Below, in pieces: positions 1-11,010 of a stretch of 24,527 nt of DNA. How positions within the stretch are numbered: the stretch's first letter is position 1; every line of letters starts with the position of its first letter. The translations under genes were made by a program, and so were the position numbers. A model generated the notes under the pieces. The model saw only the letters and a program-made list of their open reading frames with translations. It had not been told where the DNA came from and did no database searches. This DNA is from Pseudomaricurvus sp965662505 (GTDB taxonomy: Bacteria; Pseudomonadota; Gammaproteobacteria; Pseudomonadales; Cellvibrionaceae), in NCBI RefSeq assembly GCF_965662505.1, contig NZ_CBFIHX010000052.1, positions 1-24,527 on the forward strand, in the 5' to 3' direction.

Positions 1-1303
1 TTGCCGAGCCCGGCTTCAGATCCGTCGCACCCGGCAACGGCGTCAGCATATGAGCGCCGGTTTCGGTCTGCCACCAGGTATCCACAATCGGACAACGGCT
101 TTCGCCCACCACGCGGTGATACCACTCCCAGGCTTCCGGATTGATCGGCTCGCCTACGGTGCCCAACAAGCGCAGGGATTCGCGATTGGTGTTTGTCACC
201 ATCTCATCTCCGGCTCCCATCAACGCACGGATGGCCGTAGGGGCGGTGTAGAAAATATTGACCTGATGCTTATCGACAATTTCCCAGCAGCGCGAAGCCG
301 TTGGGTAGGTGGGCACCCCTTCAAACATCAGGGTAATGGCGCCATTGTTCAGCGGTCCGTAAACGATGTAGCTGTGACCGGTGACCCAGCCTACATCCGC
401 GGTACACCAGTAGATTTCACCGTCTTTGTAGTCAAAGGTGTACTTGTGTGTCATGGCCGACTGCAACAAATAACCGGCCGTGGTGTGCAACACCCCTTTG
501 GGTTTTCCGGTGGAGCCGGAGGTGTAGAGGATAAACAGCGGATCTTCCGCCGCCATAGGTTCGGGCGCACACTCTGCGGAAGCCTGAGCAACCGCCTCTT
601 CGTACCACAGATCGCGGCCTTCCGACCATTCCACAGAACCACCGGTGCGCTTGACCACCACACAGGTATGCACGTTCGGGCACCCATCGAGCGCCTTGTC
701 CGCATTCACTTTCAGAGGAATGGCTTTGCCTCCGCGCACGCCTTCATCGGCGGTGATGAGCACCTGACAGTCGGAATCCAGAATACGTCCTTGCAGAGCG
801 TCAGGGGAGAAACCGCCGAAAACGATGGAGTGCACCGCGCCAATACGGGTACAAGCCAGCATGGCGTAAGCGGCTTCCGGAATCATGGGCATGTAGATGC
901 AAACGCGGTCGCCCTTTTTAACGCCGCGGTCTTTTAGCACATTGGCCAGCTTACACACTTCTTCGTGCAGCTGACGGTAGGTGATGTTTTTGTCGTCGCT
1001 GGGGTCGTCGCCTTCCCAAATGATGGCGACCTGATCGCCGCGGGTCGCCAGATGGCGGTCAATGCAGTTCACGCTGACGTTCAATTCACCATCGCCAAAC
1101 CAGCTTGCGGTTCCCTTGTGGAAATCAAACTCCTGAACCTTGCTGAAGGGCTTGCTCCAGGTCAGAAACTCATTGGCCTGTTCAGCCCAGAACGTATCCG
1201 GATCCTCCACCGACTGGCGATACATGGCGTCGTACTTTGCGCGATCAATCCAGGCGGTTTTGGCCGTTTCGGCCGGCACGGGGTAAACATGTACCTCTGA
1301 CAT
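1..1303 (-). CDS. acs: Acetyl-CoA synthetase, N-terminal 434 residues (gene runs off the left edge)
   Basis: AMP-forming acetate:CoA ligase, a cytosolic enzyme that activates acetate to acetyl-CoA through acetyl-AMP. I translated the minus strand from the ATG at 1301-1303; the frame stays open to base 1 (434 codons). The ANL-superfamily P-loop YTSGSTGKPKG lies near residue 265, and the WWQTETG motif that shapes the acetate and adenylate site lies near residue 415. The start MSEVHVYPVP is typical of Acs, and a GAGGGAG ribosome-binding site lies just upstream. Family members are about 650 residues, so the C-terminal domain with the acetylatable lysine is outside the window. A 7-bp inverted repeat (1381-1387/1397-1403) sits in the likely promoter/leader and is of unknown meaning. 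The gene is separated from greA by a terminator. Assignment to acs rather than another acyl-CoA synthetase is firm from the motifs and N-terminus. Confidence 0.95.
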   Translation of the reverse strand, partial: MSEVHVYPVPAETAKTAWIDRAKYDAMYRQSVEDPDTFWAEQANEFLTWSKPFSKVQEFDFHKGTASWFGDGELNVSVNCIDRHLATRGDQVAIIWEGDDPSDDKNITYRQLHEEVCKLANVLKDRGVKKGDRVCIYMPMIPEAAYAMLACTRIGAVHSIVFGGFSPDALQGRILDSDCQVLITADEGVRGGKAIPLKVNADKALDGCPNVHTCVVVKRTGGSVEWSEGRDLWYEEAVAQASAECAPEPMAAEDPLFILYTSGSTGKPKGVLHTTAGYLLQSAMTHKYTFDYKDGEIYWCTADVGWVTGHSYIVYGPLNNGAITLMFEGVPTYPTASRCWEIVDKHQVNIFYTAPTAIRALMGAGDEMVTNTNRESLRLLGTVGEPINPEAWEWYHRVVGESRCPIVDTWWQTETGAHMLTPLPGATDLKPGSA

Positions 1304-1450
1304 AACAACTCCCTCAACTACTTATTAATATGTTTGCTTTAGACAGCTTGCTTATCTTTCTGATCGAACCATCATAAACCAGGGTTTTGGATTGCTAAAC
1401 CCTACTTTAGTAGAGAGAAGACCAAACGAGTAGCGGGAAGGCAGAAACAA

Positions 1451-1480
1451 AAAAGGGCGAACCCTGAGGTTCGCCCTTTT
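1451..1480 (-). terminator. Rho-independent terminator after greA
   Basis: A perfect 13-bp stem (1451-1463 with 1468-1480) encloses a 4-base loop. Read on the minus strand it ends in TTTTTT followed by GTTT. It lies 27 bp past the greA stop, so it probably ends the carA-carB-greA transcript. Confidence 0.93.
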
Positions 1481-1507
1481 GATAGCGCAGAACAGCTGAC
1501 GTCAAAA

Positions 1508-1980
1508 TCAGATGTACTTAACTTCGTCGATTTCGTACTCAACTTCACCGCCTGGAGTGCGAATGACGGCGATATCACCAATCTCTTTACCAATCAAACC
1601 CCGTGCGATGGGCGAATTGATGGAGATCTTGTTGATCTTAACATTGGCCTCATCATCGCCGACGATTTTATAGGTCACCGTCTCATCGGTATCCACGTTG
1701 ACAATCACCACGGTAGTGCCAAAAATCACCTTCTCGCCTTTCGGCAACTGGGAGATATCAATCACCTGGGCACTGGCCAACTTGCCTTCGATCTCCTGAA
1801 TACGACCTTCACAAAAACCCTGTTGCTCACGGGCAGCGTGATACTCGGCGTTTTCTTTCAGATCACCGTGCTCACGAGCCTCGGCAATAGCCTGAACAAT
1901 GCGTGGACGTTCGACTTTTTTCAGGTTATCCAGCTCTTCACGCAAAGCGTTAGCGCCTTCAACCGTCATTGGAACTTTAT

Positions 1981-1984
<4 letters not shown>
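1508..1984 (-). CDS. greA: Transcription elongation factor GreA
   Basis: GreA enters the secondary channel of RNA polymerase and stimulates cleavage of backtracked transcripts. The protein is 158 residues, the usual length. It has the N-terminal coiled coil (about residues 1-75, including the REHGDLKENAEYHAAREQQ stretch with the acidic tip) and a C-terminal FKBP-like domain ending in TPGGEVEYEIDEVKYI. An upstream in-frame ATG would add 24 residues, but those are carB's 3' end read in another frame. The start MNKVPMTVEG fits the family. It has a GGGAG ribosome-binding site about 9 nt upstream, and its ATG overlaps the carB stop as ATGA, suggesting translational coupling. Last gene of carA-carB-greA. 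Confidence 0.97.
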
Positions 1985-5202
<3,218 letters not shown>

Positions 5203-5236
5203 GTTGTGCTCTATCTATCTCTCGGGTTGGATGTCT

Positions 5237-5294
5237 GATGTCGGATGAGGCGACCGCGGTGATGTTGACCCGGGTCTGCGCTGCATCTGACATC
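5237..5294 (-). other. Inverted repeat in the carA-carB gap
   Basis: An 11-base arm (5237-5247) pairs with 5284-5294 with one mismatch. A second copy of the GATGTC half-arm lies at 5230-5235 and could compete for pairing. The 10-bp palindrome GACCCGGGTC (5267-5276) lies in the loop. There is no U-tract, so this is an intercistronic structure (processing, stability or translational control) and not an obvious terminator. Its function is inferred only. Confidence 0.4.
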
Positions 5295-5342
5295 GAACCA
5301 CGAACAAATGTCCTGTTGTTTGCGCTTTTATGTGCCGGCGTC

Positions 5343-6467
5343 TTAACGACGCTCCTGCATCAACTCAATAAAGTGATCAAACAACGGTGCGGCATCGTGT
5401 GGGCCTGGACTGGCTTCCGGGTGTCCCTGGAAGCTGAACGCGGGCTTGTCGGTACGATGAATCCCCTGCAGGGTGCCATCGAACAGTGACTTGTGCGTCA
5501 CCTTCAGATTAGCAGGCAGGCTCGCTTCGTCTGCGGCAAAACCGTGGTTCTGGCTGGTAATCATCACAGTACCGTCTTCGATGTTCTGTACCGGGTGGTT
5601 GCCCCCGTGGTGACCGAGGCCCATCTTGACGGTTTTCGCGCCAGAGGCCAGAGCCAGCAGCTGATGCCCCAGACAAATGCCAAACACAGGAATGTCGGTT
5701 TCCAGAAACGTCTTGATGGCGTCGATGGCGTAATCGCAGGGTTCCGGGTCACCGGGACCATTGGACAGGAAGATGCCATCCGGATTCATCGCCAGAACGT
5801 CAGCGGCCGGGGTTTTGGCAGGCACAACCGTCAGATCACACCCGCGATCCACCAGCATCCGCAGAATATTGCGTTTCACGCCATAGTCGTAGGCCACCAC
5901 TTTAAATTTGAACTCAGACGGAGTGACAAACCCCTGACCCAGCTGCCAGCTGCCCTCTTGCCAGGAATAGCTTTCCTGCGTGGTCACTTCTTTGGCCAGA
6001 TCCAGACCTTTGAGCCCGCCGAAGTCTTTGGCTGCTGCCAGCGCCTGCTCTTCATCCACAGTGCCCGCCATGATGCAGCCTTTCTGAGCGCCCTTGTCAC
6101 GCAGAATACGGGTCAGGCGACGAGTGTCGATGTCGGCGATGCCGAGAATGTTGCGCTGCTTTAGATATTCATCCAGAGACTGTTCGCTGCGGAAGTTGCT
6201 GGCCATCAACGGCAGATCACGAATCACCAGGCCGGCAGCCCATATGCGATCGCATTCTTCATCTTCGCTGTTGGTACCAGTGTTGCCGATATGCGGGTAA
6301 GTCAGCGTGACGATCTGCTGTGCGTAGGAGGGGTCGGTTAATATTTCCTGATAACCGGTCATTGCGGTGTTAAACACCACCTCTCCGGCGGAGATTCCAT
6401 CAGCACCGATGGCGCTGCCGCGGAATACGCTACCGTCTTCAAGTACCAGGATGGCGGGTCTGTCCAT
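5343..6467 (-). CDS. carA: Carbamoyl-phosphate synthase small (glutaminase) subunit
   Basis: CarA hydrolyses glutamine and channels ammonia to CarB. From the ATG at 6465-6467 it is 374 residues, beginning MDRPAILVLEDGSVFRG. The N-terminal small-subunit domain covers about residues 1-150. The class I glutaminase domain has the nucleophile Cys265 in FGICLGHQL and the partners His349 and Glu351 in GHPEASPGPHD. The start is debatable. The ATG fits homologues but has no ribosome-binding site. A TTG nine codons upstream (6492-6494) sits behind a strong GAGGAG with about 6 nt spacing and would add LTTGALTHQ. Escherichia coli carA itself starts with UUG, so the TTG is a serious alternative. A longer in-frame ATG at 6626 is unlikely. 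It is transcribed with carB and greA; a terminator at 6779-6811 separates it from the upstream chemoreceptor. Confidence 0.96.
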   Translation of the reverse strand: MDRPAILVLEDGSVFRGSAIGADGISAGEVVFNTAMTGYQEILTDPSYAQQIVTLTYPHIGNTGTNSEDEECDRIWAAGLVIRDLPLMASNFRSEQSLDEYLKQRNILGIADIDTRRLTRILRDKGAQKGCIMAGTVDEEQALAAAKDFGGLKGLDLAKEVTTQESYSWQEGSWQLGQGFVTPSEFKFKVVAYDYGVKRNILRMLVDRGCDLTVVPAKTPAADVLAMNPDGIFLSNGPGDPEPCDYAIDAIKTFLETDIPVFGICLGHQLLALASGAKTVKMGLGHHGGNHPVQNIEDGTVMITSQNHGFAADEASLPANLKVTHKSLFDGTLQGIHRTDKPAFSFQGHPEASPGPHDAAPLFDHFIELMQERR

Positions 6468-6494
6468 CTGATGGGTAAGGGCACCAGTTGTCAA

Positions 6495-6778
6495 GTTAGA
6501 CTCCTCATGTGTTTTGGCTTCATTTTCAGGCTGTATCGTACCGGCCATGGGGGCTGGCGGGCATTCACAGCAGTGGCGCTTTCGCGCTGTGCATTCATTT
6601 CTGTCGATCGATCTGACTGTCAGCAACCAGAGGCCGGTTCACTGGGTCGCGGCTTTTCACTAGCCCGAGCAACGCTGCCGCGCGATATCTGTCGCACGTT
6701 ATGGGGTAGCTCGTTAAGCCACATACAGTGTCTGGGGTAGGAATTGTCCGGTCCGCTGCAAATAAGACAGTTGCAAAA
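6495..6778 (-). promoter_or_regulatory. carA promoter/leader region
   Basis: This is non-coding sequence between the terminator at 6779-6811 and carA, so the carA promoter should be here. I see no convincing -35/-10 pair. Two GCATTCA copies (TGAATGC on the transcribed strand) at 6561-6567 and 6591-6597 are exactly 30 bp apart. They flank a stem of CACAGC (6566-6571) with GCTGTG (6586-6591), continued by GCG/CGC around a CTTT loop. TGAAT is half of an arginine-repressor box, but the second half is missing, so ArgR control is only a possibility. Confidence 0.4.
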
Positions 6779-6811
6779 AAGCGAGATGAAACCCTCGGCT
6801 TCATCTCGCTT
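6779..6811 (-). terminator. Rho-independent terminator upstream of carA
   Basis: A perfect 12-bp stem (6779-6790 with 6800-6811) has a 9-base loop and a run of Ts on the minus strand. It lies about 240 bp past the chemoreceptor stop and before the carA leader, so it should isolate carA from upstream transcription. I found no gene in 6812-7049. Confidence 0.85.
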
Positions 6812-6994
6812 CTGAATTATTTGCATCTCATAACCATCAACCAGTGTTGCTACCATCCCGCCCAGCTACTCACACGACTGTCAATCAGCCTGTTTTGCAG
6901 TGGAAAATGTAACAACCAGTCTAGTTCGCTTATGCGGCCTTGGCCAAGATCGATCTGAGGCGCGATTGTACGCGATTTGTCCTGCTTATGTCCA

Positions 6995-7029
6995 ATGCCA
7001 GATGCCCCCTGAAGTGTAGCATCCGGCAT
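6995..7029 (-). terminator. Hairpin just after the chemoreceptor gene
   Basis: An 11-bp stem (6995-7005 with 7019-7029) contains one G-U pair in minus-strand RNA and a 13-base loop. It starts about 20 bp past the chemoreceptor stop. There is no T-run, so it may be a weak terminator or a 3'-end stabiliser ahead of the stronger terminator at 6779-6811. Confidence 0.4.
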
Positions 7030-7049
7030 GGACATGGTGACTCAGCGGA

Positions 7050-8597
7050 TCAGATGCGGAACTGCTTAACAATCCCTTCCATCTTGGCAGCCATTTGCGC
7101 CAGAGAAGCCGTGCTGGAGGCAATTTCCACCGAGCCCTCGGAGGTTGAACGCGCCGCATCGGCGATGTTGTTCATATTGCGCTCCATCTCGCGGGTGGCG
7201 GCACTTTGCTCTTCCGAGGCACTGGCCATTTGGTTGGTTTTGTCTTTAATCGAACTGACGCCCTCGGTGATGGCATCCAATGAGCGGCTGGCCGCTTCAG
7301 CGTGCTCCACAGACTCACCGGCCTGAGTGGTGCCCTTGGCCATCATTTCGACCGCTTCCAGCGCACCGTTCTGCAGGCGCTCAATCATCTGCTGAATCTC
7401 CTGAGTGGAGCTCTGGGTACGGGACGCCAGGGTGCGAACCTCGTCAGCAACCACCGCAAAACCACGCCCCTGCTCACCGGCGCGGGCGGCCTCAATGGCG
7501 GCATTCAGTGCCAACAGATTGGTTTGCTCAGCAATACCGCGAATCACATCCAGCACCGAGCCGATGTTGTCACTCTCTTGCTGCAGCTTGTCGATCACCG
7601 CAGAAGCCGCATTGATGTCTTTGGACAGGCTCTCGATCTGCGCCATGGTTGCAGTCACAACACGATTGCCCTCTTTGGCCTCGGAATCTGCCTGCTCGGC
7701 GTTGTCGGCGGTCTGAGTGACGTTATGAGCCACATCTTCCACCACGGCGGCCATTTCACGCACCGCAGCCACAACCTGCTGAATCTCAGACTGTTGACTG
7801 ACCACACCGCGCTCAGTCTCTTTTGCGGTGTCCGACAAGCGGGTGGCGCTGCCGTTCAGCTCGGTCGCGGTGGTAGAGAAATCAGAAATAATGTTGTGCA
7901 CCCGGGCAATAAAGGTATTAAACCACTGCGCCAGCTGGCCCACTTCATCTTGGGAGTTGACCGGCAGACGGCGGGTCAGATCGCCCTCACCTTCAGCAAT
8001 GTCACGCAACGCCCCGACCACCGCATTGATCGGCGTCACGATACTGGCCTGAATCAGATACGAAATCGCCGCAGCCAGAGCACTGATCACCAGCACCGTC
8101 GCCACCGAACTCCAGATCGCCGTACTGACAGCCTCATCCAGCTCGTCGAGGTGCACATCCATATAAATGGTTCCGGATCTCACACCGTCAGCCATAATGG
8201 GCTCAAACAACTCCAGGCTGCCCTCATCCACCGACACACTTTGGCTACCGGCCCGCCCAGGCAAGCCTGCAGGCATATCACCGGAGGTCTTCTTCTGACC
8301 TTTTACGTACCAGACAAAAGGCGTACCGTTTTCACCATAGATTACGGCCGACTCGACCCTGGCACTGTTGGACAGCGCCAACAGGGTGCTGCCCGCTGAA
8401 GCAGTATCGCCAAACGCCATGGCTCCTGCCGCACTGCTGCCCACAATCCGGGCCAGAGTCAGAGTATCTTTCTCAATGGCTTGTTTAACGCGACCAACCT
8501 CACTGTTGACGGAGACCACGCTTGAGACAACCACGGCGATGATGCTGGTGACGGTAACACCCAGCAGAACTTTCCACTTCAAGGACAAACTACGCAT
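7050..8597 (-). CDS. Methyl-accepting chemotaxis protein with periplasmic sensor and HAMP domain
   Basis: This is an inner-membrane chemoreceptor that would control CheA/CheW and thus flagellar rotation. From the ATG at 8595-8597 it is 515 residues. TM1 is about residues 9-31. A periplasmic segment of about 130 residues contains LARIVGSSAAGAMAFGD, which resembles CHASE8-type sensor domains. TM2 is about 160-184 and HAMP about 185-239. A long coiled-coil signalling domain follows, with the conserved hairpin tip EQTNLLALNAAIEAARAGE at about 357-375. No C-terminal CheR-docking pentapeptide is visible; the protein ends MEGIVKQFRI. An ATG two codons earlier (8601-8603) abuts the TTGGA ribosome-binding site, whereas the chosen ATG has 6 nt spacing. 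The gene sits alone between dapB and carA, with its own FliA-like promoter and terminators on both sides. The ligand is unknown. Confidence 0.95.
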   Translation of the reverse strand: MRSLSLKWKVLLGVTVTSIIAVVVSSVVSVNSEVGRVKQAIEKDTLTLARIVGSSAAGAMAFGDTASAGSTLLALSNSARVESAVIYGENGTPFVWYVKGQKKTSGDMPAGLPGRAGSQSVSVDEGSLELFEPIMADGVRSGTIYMDVHLDELDEAVSTAIWSSVATVLVISALAAAISYLIQASIVTPINAVVGALRDIAEGEGDLTRRLPVNSQDEVGQLAQWFNTFIARVHNIISDFSTTATELNGSATRLSDTAKETERGVVSQQSEIQQVVAAVREMAAVVEDVAHNVTQTADNAEQADSEAKEGNRVVTATMAQIESLSKDINAASAVIDKLQQESDNIGSVLDVIRGIAEQTNLLALNAAIEAARAGEQGRGFAVVADEVRTLASRTQSSTQEIQQMIERLQNGALEAVEMMAKGTTQAGESVEHAEAASRSLDAITEGVSSIKDKTNQMASASEEQSAATREMERNMNNIADAARSTSEGSVEIASSTASLAQMAAKMEGIVKQFRI

Positions 8598-8685
8598 AAT
8601 CATTCCAACTTAATGTTCAGTGATAGGATTAGCACGAGAGAACCGTGCTCTGCTTCACAATTTTATTTTTCCATTTCATTAGAGG

Positions 8686-8712
8686 TTATCGCGCAATCGC
8701 CAAAAATCTTTA
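8686..8712 (-). promoter_or_regulatory. Candidate FliA (sigma-28) promoter for the chemoreceptor gene
   Basis: Read on the minus strand, TAAAGATT (from 8712) is followed by 11 bases and then CGCGATAA (ending at 8686). The flagellar sigma-28 consensus is TAAAGTTT-N11-GCCGATAA. The match is 7/8 and 6/8 with exact spacing. Transcription would start near 8679, about 80 bp before the start codon. Confidence 0.7.
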
Positions 8713-8788
8713 GCCGCCAAATCAGATAAAACCGGCTCATAGCCAAGCGGGGAATGACGTGACCACTCACTTACCGCCCAGAGACTAA

Positions 8789-8821
8789 AAAACCCCTGCC
8801 GACACCATCGACAGGGGTTTT
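8789..8821 (-). terminator. Rho-independent terminator after dapB
   Basis: A 14-bp stem (8789-8802 with 8808-8821, one G-U pair in minus-strand RNA) has a 5-base loop and a T-run on the minus strand. It lies about 37 bp past the dapB stop, so it ends the grpE-dnaK-dnaJ-dapB transcript before the chemoreceptor. Confidence 0.9.
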
Positions 8822-8858
8822 GAGAACCGCGTAAAGAGCAGGCTAAGCTATAACTTAT

Positions 8859-9659
8859 TTACAGCCCCAGCACATCCTGCATGGAATAGAGGCCTGTTTT
8901 CTGCTCATTCAGCCATCCTGCCGCCCGCACCGCGCCGCGGGCAAAAGACATACGACTGGACGCCTTGTGGGTAATTTCCACTCGCTCGCCATCCGCCAGG
9001 AACATCACAGTATGGTCGCCCACCACATCACCACCGCGGACGGTGGCAAAGCCAATGGTTTCACGCTTGCGAGCGCCAGTCTGACCTTCACGACCGTACA
9101 CAGCCACTTCGCGCAGATTGCGATCGACACCTTCAGCTACCGCTTCGCCCATAGCCAGAGCGGTACCGGAAGGGGCATCCACCTTATGACGATGATGCGC
9201 TTCGTAGATTTCGATGTCGTAATCGTCACCGAGGATTTCCGCCGCCTGCTTTAACAGTTTCAGGGTGACATTCACACCGGTACTGAAATTGGCCGCCTTG
9301 CACAGCGCCGTCTGAGCCTGATTGGCCAGCAGCTGCGTCTCCTCTTCTGGCGTAAAGCCGGTGGTACCGATGACGATTTTCTTGCCCGCTGCGGCACAGG
9401 CGGCTGCATTGGCGAGGGTTGCCACTGGCGCCGTAAAATCAATCAGCACATCAAAATCGTCGATGACGGCATTAATGTCACCGGCAATAGCGACGCCGTT
9501 TTTACCCAGTCCGGCCAGTTCGCCGGCATCCGCCCCCACCAGGGAGCTGTCAGGGCGCTCCAGCGCTGCCGTCAGCTCGACACCTTCGGCCAACGCCACG
9601 GCTTCAATCAGGGTTTTACCCATGCGCCCGGCGGCGCCAGTCACTGCAATTCTTACCAT
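8859..9659 (-). CDS. dapB: 4-hydroxy-tetrahydrodipicolinate reductase
   Basis: DapB is a cytosolic NAD(P)H-dependent reductase of the diaminopimelate route to lysine and peptidoglycan cross-links. It is 266 residues, the usual length. The N-terminal Rossmann motif is VTGAAGRMG (residues 6-14). The catalytic and substrate-binding segment EAHHRHKVDAPSGT spans residues 153-166, with His155 and Lys159 matching the catalytic pair of the E. coli enzyme. The ATG at 9657-9659 has AAGGA about 7 nt upstream. It follows dnaJ by 57 bp without a terminator, so it is probably read from the heat-shock operon as well as any local promoter. In Pseudomonas the next gene is carA; here a chemoreceptor gene intervenes. 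Confidence 0.97.
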   Translation of the reverse strand: MVRIAVTGAAGRMGKTLIEAVALAEGVELTAALERPDSSLVGADAGELAGLGKNGVAIAGDINAVIDDFDVLIDFTAPVATLANAAACAAAGKKIVIGTTGFTPEEETQLLANQAQTALCKAANFSTGVNVTLKLLKQAAEILGDDYDIEIYEAHHRHKVDAPSGTALAMGEAVAEGVDRNLREVAVYGREGQTGARKRETIGFATVRGGDVVGDHTVMFLADGERVEITHKASSRMSFARGAVRAAGWLNEQKTGLYSMQDVLGL

Positions 9660-9716
9660 AACGGTTTCCTTAAAAGGCTGTGGGTCCCGTCATAACACCG
9701 AGAGCCCCGTCAGCCT

Positions 9717-10853
9717 TTAGATTTTCATGTCGCCAAAAAAGTTTTTCATTCCCTCAAACCAACTGTCCTGCTTGGGGGAGTTTTTATCGCCCTTCATCGA
9801 CGCCTTAAACTCTTTCAACAAATCTTTCTGCTTGTTGCTCAGACTCACCGGAGTCTCAACAATCACGCGGCACATCAGATCGCCGGCACTGCCACCGCGA
9901 ACCGGAGTCACACCCTTGCCACGCAGACGGAATAATTTACCGGTCTGAGTTTCCTGCGGCACTTTCAGCTTAACGCGACCATCCAGGGTGGGCACGTCCA
10001 GCTCGCCACCCAGTGCGGCATCCACAAAACTGATAGGCACTTCGCAGTACAGATTTTTGCCATCGCGCTCGAAGATCTCATGATCTTTCACCGACACCTG
10101 CACATACAGGTCACCCGCTGGGCCGCCATCCATGCCGGCTTCACCCTCTCCGGACAAGCGAATGCGGTCACCGGTATCGACACCCGGCGGCACTTTTACC
10201 GACAGGGTTTTGGTTTCTTCTACGCGACCCTGACCGTGACAATCGCCACAGGGATCAGAAATGATTGAGCCTTTACCGCGGCAGTTCGGACAGGTCTGCT
10301 GCACAGAGAAAAAACCCTGCTGCATACGCACCTGACCCATGCCACCACAAGTGGTACACGTCACCGGTTTGGTGCCCGCTTTCGCACCGGAACCATCACA
10401 GGTATTACACCCCACTAACGTTGGTACACGAATCTTGACCGAGGTACCACGAACGGCATCCTCCAGGTCCAGATCCAGGGTATAACGCAAATCGGAACCA
10501 CGCGCCGGACCACCGCGACCACGGCCGCCGCCTCCGCCACCAAAAATATCCCCAAACACATCACCGAAGATGTCACTGAAGCTGCCGCCGCCACTGAAGC
10601 CACCGCCGCCGCCAAAACCACCCTGCTGATCAACACCGGCATGACCAAACTGGTCGTAGGCACTGCGTTTTTCAGCATTGGACAACACTTCGTAAGCTTC
10701 ACTGGCTTCTTTAAATTTAGCCTCTGCTTCGCTGTCATCCGGATTGCGGTCCGGGTGGAACTTCATCGCCACACGGCGATAGGCTTTCTTCAGGTCGCCT
10801 TTGGTCACATCGCGATCGACCCCAAGGACTTCGTAGTAATCTCGTTTGGACAT
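9717..10853 (-). CDS. dnaJ: Chaperone DnaJ (Hsp40)
   Basis: DnaJ delivers unfolded proteins to DnaK and stimulates its ATPase. It is 378 residues. The J domain is residues 1-70 with the HPD motif at 33-35. A Gly/Phe-rich linker (about 71-118) contains repeated DIFGDVFGDIF. Four CxxCxGxG zinc motifs start at Cys149, Cys166, Cys188 and Cys202, and the C-terminal substrate-binding domains follow. All elements are present, so this is a type I DnaJ and not a CbpA-like or partial copy. The ATG at 10851-10853 has a GAGAAA stretch upstream. It lies 157 bp after dnaK with a GC-rich hairpin between them. Confidence 0.98.
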   Translation of the reverse strand: MSKRDYYEVLGVDRDVTKGDLKKAYRRVAMKFHPDRNPDDSEAEAKFKEASEAYEVLSNAEKRSAYDQFGHAGVDQQGGFGGGGGFSGGGSFSDIFGDVFGDIFGGGGGGRGRGGPARGSDLRYTLDLDLEDAVRGTSVKIRVPTLVGCNTCDGSGAKAGTKPVTCTTCGGMGQVRMQQGFFSVQQTCPNCRGKGSIISDPCGDCHGQGRVEETKTLSVKVPPGVDTGDRIRLSGEGEAGMDGGPAGDLYVQVSVKDHEIFERDGKNLYCEVPISFVDAALGGELDVPTLDGRVKLKVPQETQTGKLFRLRGKGVTPVRGGSAGDLMCRVIVETPVSLSNKQKDLLKEFKASMKGDKNSPKQDSWFEGMKNFFGDMKI

Positions 10854-10942
10854 ATTTCTCAGCCTGTAAGCGCTGTTGCTGTGTTTCTCTTAAACTTTAC
10901 GATCTAAACGGTATCTCTAGACCTTGTTTTCTAAAGACAGAA

Positions 10943-10963
10943 AGCGCGGGACATGCCCGCGCT
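10943..10963 (-). other. Hairpin between dnaK and dnaJ
   Basis: A perfect 8-bp GC-rich stem (10943-10950 with 10956-10963) has a 5-base loop. On the minus strand it is followed by a T-rich but interrupted tail (TTCTGTCTTT). A partial terminator or attenuator here would lower DnaJ relative to DnaK; it could instead stabilise the dnaK 3' end. Confidence 0.55.
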
Positions 10964-11010
10964 ATCGTCAAAAGCTAATAACTTAAGCAGTTTATCGCCA
11001 AGCGCTGAAC

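Noticed and set aside
50..937. Plus-strand reading frame of 295 codons
   Set aside because: It is antisense to acs, whose translation has the expected motifs; the composition is that of a shadow frame.
6561..6597. ArgR operator upstream of carA
   Set aside because: Only TGAAT half-sites are present; the inverted ATTCA partner at the right spacing is missing.
6850..7035. Minus-strand 61-codon frame after the chemoreceptor gene
   Set aside because: No ribosome-binding site, no recognisable protein, and it overlaps the hairpin at 6995-7029.
7302..8399. Plus-strand frame of 365 codons
   Set aside because: Antisense to the chemoreceptor gene. His/Arg/Gln-rich low-complexity translation without domains.
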